64,000 nucleotides of DNA from Ischnura elegans (lineage: Eukaryota > Arthropoda > Insecta > Odonata > Coenagrionidae), in contig NC_060248.1 of assembly GCF_921293095.1 (NCBI RefSeq), positions 135,296,972 through 135,360,971 on the forward strand, in the 5' to 3' direction. The notes under the pieces were generated by a model. The model worked only from the letters and a program-made list of their open reading frames with translations. It did no database searches and had not been told where the DNA came from. The translations under genes and the position numbers were made by a program. Numbering within the stretch: position 1 is the stretch's first letter; the number at the start of each line of letters is the position of its first letter. Of this stretch, positions 24,701 through 33,700 are shown one piece after another.

Positions 24701-27700
24701 TATTCACTCATTCAAGTAATCTCCGACCCTGTGTCTTAAGTGCATTCATTATAAAGCAGTTAATCTCTATCTCTGGGAATTTGACTTCTGGATTTCTGTC
24801 TTCTTTCTCTTCTTCCAGTAGTTCTTGTGGTGATGAAACTCATTAAATTATCTTCTCTTTCCTCCTCTTCTCCTCCCTATTCATCTTCTCGACTGCCCCT
24901 GTCTCTTTGGTCTTCGATGCATCAGGACATGAAGTACATCGAGACCTATCTAGTTTTCCTGTTTTCACCCAGCAACATTATTATAGTCGTTCTTTTAAAA
25001 AATGAGGGTATCCACGTGATCAGCTGTTCTACGATAATCCATTTCTCCCCTCCTATATCTATTGCTTGGATCTCGTCCCCTCTCACGCTCCTCATTCCAT
25101 GGCTGGCGTCGGTCTTCTTGTGGTACAGCATTCCGTTTCCCCTCCTATTACCACTCCTCTCTTTGTATCTCGCCTCCTCCTGTTGCTCTCGCTGCCCCGG
25201 CTCCAGTCTGGTCTCTTGGTATCGTTCTTTTATGGCCTTGCCATACCGTCCCAGCATTGCCAAAAATTGTGGTAATGCTGTAATATGCCGCGTAATAACA
25301 GCTGCATTTACTTCTGGCCCAAAATGATGCTCGAGCCTATAAATAATTTCGTCGTCCTCCATGGCAGGTTGCAACTCCTTTGCTGCACTTATTCTTTGTG
25401 TGGCGTACTCCACCCTGCTCATATTTCCTCTTCCATTATATTGGCCGGAATCAAGCATCTTCCTCACTTCCATCTGTTGTTGCTTCCCCCAAAACTGTGC
25501 CAAGAATAGGTGTTTAAAATTCCCCATATCTGCGTGCAGATGAGACGTGGCAGTCAACCATTCCCCGGCCTGACCTATCATGCCTTGCCTGATGATTTTA
25601 AGCATGTCACCATCTTTCAGCTGATATATTTCTTGCTATGCCAGCAATTCATAAACGTACCGCATAGGTCTCGCTCCTTTCTGTCCATCGAATTGTGAAA
25701 TCTTCATGTTGATTGCAGGGACCTGTGATACTGTCATTCCTTTGTTACACTGCCTTCTTAGCCTCTCCATCTCCTTTTGGGTGATTAATTGTAATTGTTT
25801 CTCGATAATTGCCTCTTCTGCACTTGCTCTCTCCAACATCTGGTCTATCTATACGTCGTATTCTTGTATCTTTTCGCCTTGAATACCTTATTGAATTTTC
25901 TCTTTGTTTCTTCAGCAATGATTTCCATCTCCCTCATTGTCGCAAGTAGAAGAGTAGATGAATGAACTGGGGAAAAAATCTGAAAATCCCCAATATCATA
26001 CTATTACTCCCCCACTCACAAAATAGAAAACGTAAAATAAAATAGTTGAAGGCCTTACCGAACAGGAAATATTGGAAAAAGTCAAGGAGCTCAAGTCAGC
26101 TGTTGAGTTGAGACTAAACAGCTGACTTGAGTGTCTGTCCCTCGCCCCGGCCACTGGGCTTCACCCTCTAACCCTATCATAGCACGAATCCATGGTCATC
26201 TTATTGCATTACCAGTGTTTTTTTCGACCAAACATTGTAGTTGATTTTAAATGATTTACCGTAAGCGCGTGTAAGAGGCGCACCTTTTTTCCCAGACATT
26301 GCAGCCGAAAATGGGGGTGCGCCTCTTACACAAACTTCTTATCTCCCCCCCTCCCCTTCACCGGTCGCAAGTCCAAGGGGAACTGAGTGGCCTTGGTTTT
26401 CAGCGTGAGTCAGTCATCTGAAACCCTGGGTCAAAATCAAACGGCAGGTAGGGGAGTTTATCCCTTAGTGACGTATTTTTTTAAATGCTCCTGTTTGAAT
26501 TTCTTGCAAGCATCGCGCCGTCACGTCGGTACCCCAGAGGTGAACATTGAAAAGATCGCGCGGGGTTTTTCGCTCCGGAGCGCGCGCTAAATTTGCTGCC
26601 ACGAGTGGAAATCCAGCGGCATTTATACTGCATAGTGTAATCGCTTATCAAACGTATAGAAACGCGTCGTTTTGAAGGACATACCTGGTTAATAGTCAAC
26701 ATCTGTCTTGCCGAGCAATTTCCATTACGTTGAGCACCTGATTTTTCAAAAATCATCTTCAGACGCTAATATGAGGATTTTTGCAACTGAAAATTATATT
26801 GGTGTCTAAACCTGCGGTTTAAAAAATTCGAACGAGTGCATTCATTGTTGGACTAAATGGTGGATAGAAGAAATCGGAAATGCTTATAAGTGAAGAGCGC
26901 TGAAGGCGAGGTCGAGGGGAAGGAGCGCGCTCCCTCCCCTCCGTATTTCAAGCTACGAGGCTATGAGCGAAGGAGCAAGGGAAGAATACATCCGATCTTG
27001 CATGTGACGTCGTTGCCTTTAATGCGAAGGGGCGAAGGCGCAGCAATGTGATATACGCAGTTTGCGTTGCCTGAAGTTTCCAGTCCGTCTCGTCTTGTTT
27101 GAATGCGCTTATGCTACGCTTGTTTCTTCCGAAATTGTGCTGTTTGGACTATGTTGAATATTAGTAGCCTTGAATATTAGTACCTGAAGTTTCCAGTCCG
27201 TCTCGTCTTGTTTGAATGCGCTTATGCTACGCTTGTCTCTTCCGAAATTATGCTGTTTGGACTATGTTGAATATTAGTAGCCTTGTTTTAGCTATAAATC
27301 TTTGTGTCAATCAATTAGAGCTCAAAAAACTAAAATGCTGTCAGATAAACATCGCGTTAGGTCAAATTCTTTTTAGAACCTCGTGCGTGTCTTACAATTG
27401 CTGAAAGATATCGAGATATCTCCGAGCTCAGAAGGTGACTCACCTAGCATTTGACCTCCAGAAACTCGGAAAATTGAACCTGGTAGACCGAAAAAGGTCA
27501 GTTGGTGAGATGGGGTAGGGATGAAACACCTTTCAATTGTTCCCCTGTAACTTGAAATTTTCCTATTTTCCTGTGGAGTCTCGGAAAGGAAAAAAACGGC
27601 AGAGGCATTGGCTGATGGAGGGCCGAGTGTAGTTCCGTTAGGCCCCTTGCACGCACACCGATTTTGGACAGCCGGTAAAATATCGGCCGATATTTTACGG

Positions 27701-30700
27701 GCGAAGCGATGCTTGCACACACGCCAGATTTTTACCGGTCAAACGATAAGTTGCTATGTTTTTTAGCCGGCGCCGGCGACCCACAGTGACAATGGCCGGC
27801 AGCTAACCGGCATTTTGCCGGTGCCGGCGCGTGGTCGGTACGTGTGCAAGCTCCAATGCTCTCCCATTGTTCACTATTGGAATGTGGACGGCCGATATTT
27901 TACCCGCCATCCAAAATCGGTGCGTGTGCAAGGGGCCTTAAATCTACGACGTGGTTATTATCCTACGGCGCTGAGATTGCCCCGATTGTTGTCCAATCTC
28001 TTGGGAAGGATCATGCTATGTGCCTGTCGTGTTTTGCCTTAAAATTTTCCACGGCTGCAATTCTATTGCAATACTTCAGCGAGAGCTTTTAAACAAAATT
28101 GTTCGTGAGTAGGACAAGCAACGTAGAGCGATGGTGTATGCGAAGAGAGGATCGGAACTCTTTCTACTCCCTCTTATGCCGCTATTACCGCCGCAGTTAT
28201 CAAAATTTCCTCTTTCAAATAGTACCGAAAGAGGAAATTTCGATTACTGTCGAAATTCCAGGCATACATCTGCAACACCGCATGATAGGATAAAAAAAAT
28301 GCCGCAAAATTTTTTCTTTATAGCTTCGATCCTCAAAATAGGGGTGCGCCTCTTACATGTGTGCGCCTCTTACACAAGCTTATACGGTACTCTTCTAAAA
28401 GAATAACTAACGTTTTTTTTAAGCATTGTGGAATTTTAAATTGGTTTCTAGCATTAATAACAACAAAGTTAGTAAATGTAAGGTAATAAGACTATCAGCC
28501 TGGAAGTCCGTTATTTTTAACCCTAAAATTCTGTTTAAAAATTGCTTGGGCCCAGAACAAAACGAAGAATTCATTTCAAAGTATAAAAACATAGTAGTAT
28601 GCAATAAAACATATCACTGAAAAAACTATTGAAAACGTAACTACTATACAACAGATTCCTGCGGTGTGGATGATCGTAAGTGGTTGGGAGGGCTGGGCTT
28701 TATTGCCCCTATGGGGAGTGGCCCTAAGGACTCGCTAAGCCGGGTCTCAGGCCGGGCCTGAATGCATCGGACAATTGCTACCTCAGCGGTCACTTCCCTT
28801 CCCTTGCGTCGGCCAGAGCCGATGCCCGGTCGTCTGCATTGAAAAATCCGCCACAGCTATACCCGAGGTCAGGTGTTCTGCATTTGAAAATGCCCGTCGG
28901 CTCCACCCGACGACTGGCGCGAAAGGGTTAAAAAGGGAAGCTGCTATACCAATTTTGTTGCCTGAAATTAAGTGAATAGCAGTTCATGACTTACAATCTT
29001 GTGCGGGACTGAAATGGCCAAGTGTAAGAGAAAGGGAGGATAAGGTTCCACATCAATATAAATACCAACACATTTTCAACTTAGTCTTTTCCGCCTCCTT
29101 TTTTTGAGAATATTTTTTGTCTTATCTCGAGTCTTGAAAAAGTCACTGCTCATAAAAGACTTCACTTTTCCTATCTCCCAATTATGTAAAAACAATTCTT
29201 GGGATACGTTAATGGAAACTAATGAAGCCAGGTTAGGCACTTCTGGCCTCTCTCTCTCTCTGCTCGACAATCTGCTTCCACTTGGTTGTTTTGGCATAAA
29301 AAGGATACTCTTCCAGCATTCAACAATCAAGTTCATTAGTGACGACTCCTCATAGATTCATGGCATAGCTCTAGTCATGTCACATGATAAGCCATGAGAC
29401 TAAAGGCAGCTATCTGTAACCTTATTCTCTTTCGCTCAAATCTGCCATGGCGAGAAGTAACCAAAAGATCATTGTTAAGTTAAAACGGTGTCTCTGAATA
29501 AAGGCAACATACTAAACCTGAATTGAAGAACACTAGATCGTGATCAGCTGACAACCTGGCAAGAACCTTTACTCATGTTGGGGTACGCTGCAAAAGTAAT
29601 TTGTTGCCTTGCACCCCTTGCTCACAACAATATTGATTGCCTAATTGTACGTACATACTCATTAACGAGAGGGAAATAAATAGAGGAACGTGCAAAAAAA
29701 ATTTGGCTTTACTCACCCTGGAAATGTCCTCACAGGTTCATAAAGGATGAGCAGTGTGGGCTCATAATATCCATGCAGAAACTGGACATCGATAACATTA
29801 TCCATTTTTTCATCAAGGTCCTTAAGGACGACTAGATATGAAGATAAAACAACTGAATTTGCCTGAAAATAGCAGTCAAGTATTGATTAAATACATGTAA
29901 CAATTCACAGAGATGATTTGCTAGAATAAACTTTCAATCTCGAATTATAATTGATTTTAGAAACATGCAAAACACTTGTGGAATTTCATCATCGATGAAG
30001 AACAAAATAAAAATTCCTTGATTTTCATGTATAACTAGCTGACCCGGCAAACTTCGTTCCACCAAATAATTAATGAAAATTTAGTTACATCATTTATAAA
30101 TCAAAAGTAGCTGCACTGATTTTTATAATTTTTGAATTATTATGATAAAATTAGAAACAAATTAAAAACTACAAAAATAAGTACATATTACAATGGGCCG
30201 GATGAATAAAAGTTGAGCAAATGCTCATGAGCAAACGCTCATGAGCATGAGCATTTGCTTTGAGCATAAGCATTTGCTCCATTTGGTATGAATAAGCTCT
30301 ACCTTATACTCCGGAGCAAATGCTTCAGTTTAAATACCTTTTGCTCAACATTTTGCACACGGCGCGCTCGCTACCGACCGACTTCCCCTGCTTTGCTACA
30401 ACTGCCTCGTCTACAAATGGTACTTCAGTATACATTTAACAACTCATTTCTGCTATCTATACTCAACAATAGCCTTTCCGTCATTACACAGGTACGTAAT
30501 TATGAGTCGGACTCTAGAGTCAACTATATTAGTCCACAGTTATTTGCACATATTTTTGTGGTAACGTGTATATTTTATGGCAGGGATTCTAAATAGATCG
30601 AAGATTTAGATGGGTAGAGTAAATTAGCAGATTTTCATGAGTTTTGAGGGTAAATAAGATAATATTAGGAATTTAAAAGAATTAGTTGTTCTTATTTCTT

Positions 30701-33700
30701 GCGAGCATTTGATTTATTTTTCTCCTATTGTCGACTTTAATGCTACAATAGGTCATTTCATGCGGCACACACATTGGTCACTCAAACTTATTTACTATTG
30801 CTATTAGTGCAACCTTATACATTAGTGCTTGTTTGGAGAAAACTTTGACGTGCGCAATAGAAAATGAATAGGCAAGAGAGTCTGCCACATTCAAATGAAA
30901 ATAAAACTTGATAATTTGCTCACAAAAAAACTTACTTTTGGCATTGGGGTATACCTGTTTTTCAGTCGTTTCAATTTTTATATTCTAATATCTGGAGCAG
31001 GAAACCGCACTATTCACATTTCATTAAGTAGCATATGTATTTGTAGTTTTCTGAACTGCGTGAAGGAATGGTCGAAGGTTATTTTAATTTATATTTATTA
31101 CGTACAAATTATTTATTACTTGTAGTGAGGATAGTGATTTTTACGATGTGTGCAAGATTATGGCGGCCCCATGGTATTTCATGCCCAGCAGGTTTTCCAT
31201 CTTTTCATAGAAAGTAGGGGTAGGAAAAAAACTCACACGCACATACTCAACGCACAGACTGCTGGCTCAAGTTAGTATGGCAATACGGGGTGCAATTAAC
31301 AGCCTTCTCAGGTCACTTTTATTAGTAAAATATTGGTGTACTTAATTTCAGGAATCCATACTCATACTGGGCACTATCTATAAAGTAAAATCAATTGCTT
31401 TTAATCGTTTTGCGGGCCACTTCGAAATTGCGTCAAGGGACATGCACGGGCCGTGGATTATTAAAGCCTAGTCTAAAAAAAAAAGAAAGGTTGTATAGGA
31501 GAAGATGAAGCCTAGGCTACTGAAGTGTTACGTAGATGCTGCTTAATGGGCGAAATTGCCGATTCGGTTAGACGAAAGCGTAAATTATTTTACCTTTTTT
31601 TGGATTATTCCAATGTGTTGAGGACAATTTTGAGATCCACCAATCCCACTGCCATGGTTTATCTAAAATATTCACTGAAGAGTTTTTAAAACGAGGCCTT
31701 CGTAATGGAAAATGTACTAGTAAATCAAAATCGGAAGGCGTGTGCGCTAGTTGCATAAATTATGTTCATGCGGTAGAAAACAACGCATAACTATATCTCA
31801 AAAATACAGAAGTAAAGAAAATGCCGACAAATACTAAAGTTTGGGGAACACAAAGGCCAATATGGATTTCGTTTCCAATTTTTTCAAACTAAGAAATTCC
31901 AGAAAATTTTTTTGAGGACTAACTGCTGAAAGAAATGAACGTCGACTAATGGGATTTTGGCTCGCGCTGTATGCAGCGAAGCTCCATCATAAACCCATCT
32001 ATCACTAACCAGGCCATTGGCGTCCACAATGCTGAGAGAAATTTTCTATCGAAAGTAGCATCCGACTATAAAATTATGTAAAGCTTTTTACGTATCCATT
32101 TATATGAATTTTAGTCCTGACGTTACTAATGTTTGTGGCGCTAAAAAAACTAGTATCTATCTCCCATTATTAGTTTATTTACAGATCTTCTTCCGGTCTA
32201 TTTTCTGGGAATTATTAAGGAAGGATGGACAGAGCACAGACATTATTTGGGCTCAATTATAATAATAATAATAATATCCTCCATAATGCAGGGTTATCAT
32301 AATAGTATGTTGTATTGAAAACTGAATTACTTACAGTTTACGTTTTTTAATTTCTGACCTTGCCACCACAATCATTTTTGCACATAATTAATAAATTTCA
32401 ATACGTGCGCCCATAGTCACTTGGGAAGAGAGAAACCTGGCGTCGACATTGGCCTACTACTAGCAAAAGGCACCATAGGGACCAAGGCTTAACTTCCTAT
32501 CTGACGGACGGATTGCTGCACTTGAATTGTCCTCCTCAAGACTCTCAGGCAGGGATCGGGCAGCCTCTGAAAAATCTCTGCCACCATATCCCTACTACAT
32601 TCCAATAAATTACTGGAACCACATCATTCTTTTACGATAACCCTGTATTTTGAGCATAGTCCTTAAAAAAACTGTATGGTGTTTGTCAACTTGTTTCCTA
32701 TCTCTCTGTTTGTGAAAATCTGGGAATTATTAACATTTCAGAAAGTTTGAATGCGTTTCTCGGACGAAAGAGCACCTTTTGCATTTTCGTAGATTTCCAC
32801 CGAAATCATAGTTGTTCACGCTTAAAAATCACTGTCTGATCGATAAAAACAGATTTGATGCCATTATATAGCCATACGCGACGAATAATTCCCTTAATCA
32901 TGAAAAACTTCCTTGATGCATCCAGTCCGGAGGAGATGCATTCATTTCTGAGCATTTGCTCAACCTCTGAAGCAATTGCTCCACTTTATTCATACTAAAT
33001 GCTTGAAAATTGAGCATTTGCTTATGCTCCGCAATTAAAGTGAGCATTTGCTCACGCGCCGCCGACAGAGCTGCTGAGCAAATGCTTATGCTCCCGATTT
33101 TTATTCATACACGAAATGAAGCAAATGCTCCAAATCCAATGAGCATTTGCTCACTTTTATTCATCCGGGCCAATGATTAGTTAGAAAGGCATTTTCTTTA
33201 ATCAATCCATATAGGATAGACCAAGGCACGTACGTATATGAGGATTTTTTACAATGAAATTTATAATTTTCATGCAATGATTTAGGAAATTTTAGACTTT
33301 AAAGTCTTATAACATACTTTAAAAGTCAACATTTAATCCATTCATCTGTTGGCCCATTTTTGATTTAAGAGTAAAAAACTTTTTTTAGATCCTAGACTGT
33401 TGTGTAAACTTTGGTGCAAGATTACTCAACACTAGACAGATGCTTGACTGACGCTTAAAATCTCGTGAAAATAGCCCCTACTGAGCAGCATTAACATGTC
33501 ATGACTTATGGCACACTAGTTATAACTCGGTTTGGAAAAATGCACTGTGAAAACGTGCCATGGTCCTCCCAACACATTTGACATTGTTCTCTTGAGTCAA
33601 ATACCTTCTTATATACAACAGTCTTTGTTTTTTATCAGGTGCAAGGCGCAAGAAAAAATACAGTTGATGGTTTACCAACATGTGATCATGCAACATATAT

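Larger units (their letters stand above)
22693..25839 (-). mobile_element. Degenerate Gypsy-type LTR retrotransposon, internally deleted
   Basis: Minus-strand fragments occur in the normal gag-pol order. They are a gag-like segment (25839-24946), an aspartic protease-like segment (24666-24334), the start of a reverse transcriptase with an [13 protein letters not shown]-type strand (about 24050-23930), then directly an integrase core fragment (about 23900-23790) and an integrase C-terminal tail ending HVSKIKWY (22884-22693). Most of the reverse transcriptase, the RNase H and part of the integrase are missing. About 0.8 kb of unrelated C-rich sequence splits the integrase. LTRs were not found, and the element cannot code for a working polyprotein. 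Confidence 0.7.
26259..28387. mobile_element. TA-flanked TIR element, composite and nested
   Basis: The left end CCGTAAGCGCGTGTAAGAGGCGCACC and the right end, reversed (CCGTATAAGCTTGTGTAAGAG, then GCGCAC), are related inverted ends. Both are bordered by TA (26257-26258 and 28388-28389). The GTGTAAGAGGCGCACC module is repeated once more inside each end (about 26315 and 28340). The 2.1 kb interior holds a 113 bp direct duplication and a Harbinger-type MITE. I recognise no transposase. The TA border suggests a mariner/pogo-type element. Confidence 0.6.

Noticed and set aside
24827-25327. 166-codon plus-strand frame rich in Ser, Leu and Pro
   Set aside because: It is the reverse strand of the gag-like region; composition bias of the complement explains it.
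29076-29336. 86-codon minus-strand frame next to CPSF1 exon 4
   Set aside because: It does not match CPSF160, is not needed for the in-phase exon 4-5 junction, and has no recognisable domain.
30213-33160. CRISPR-like appearance of the repeated GAGCAAATGCTC motif
   Set aside because: Spacing is irregular, copies are inverted and degenerate, they lie in a eukaryotic transposon, and there are no spacers of constant length.
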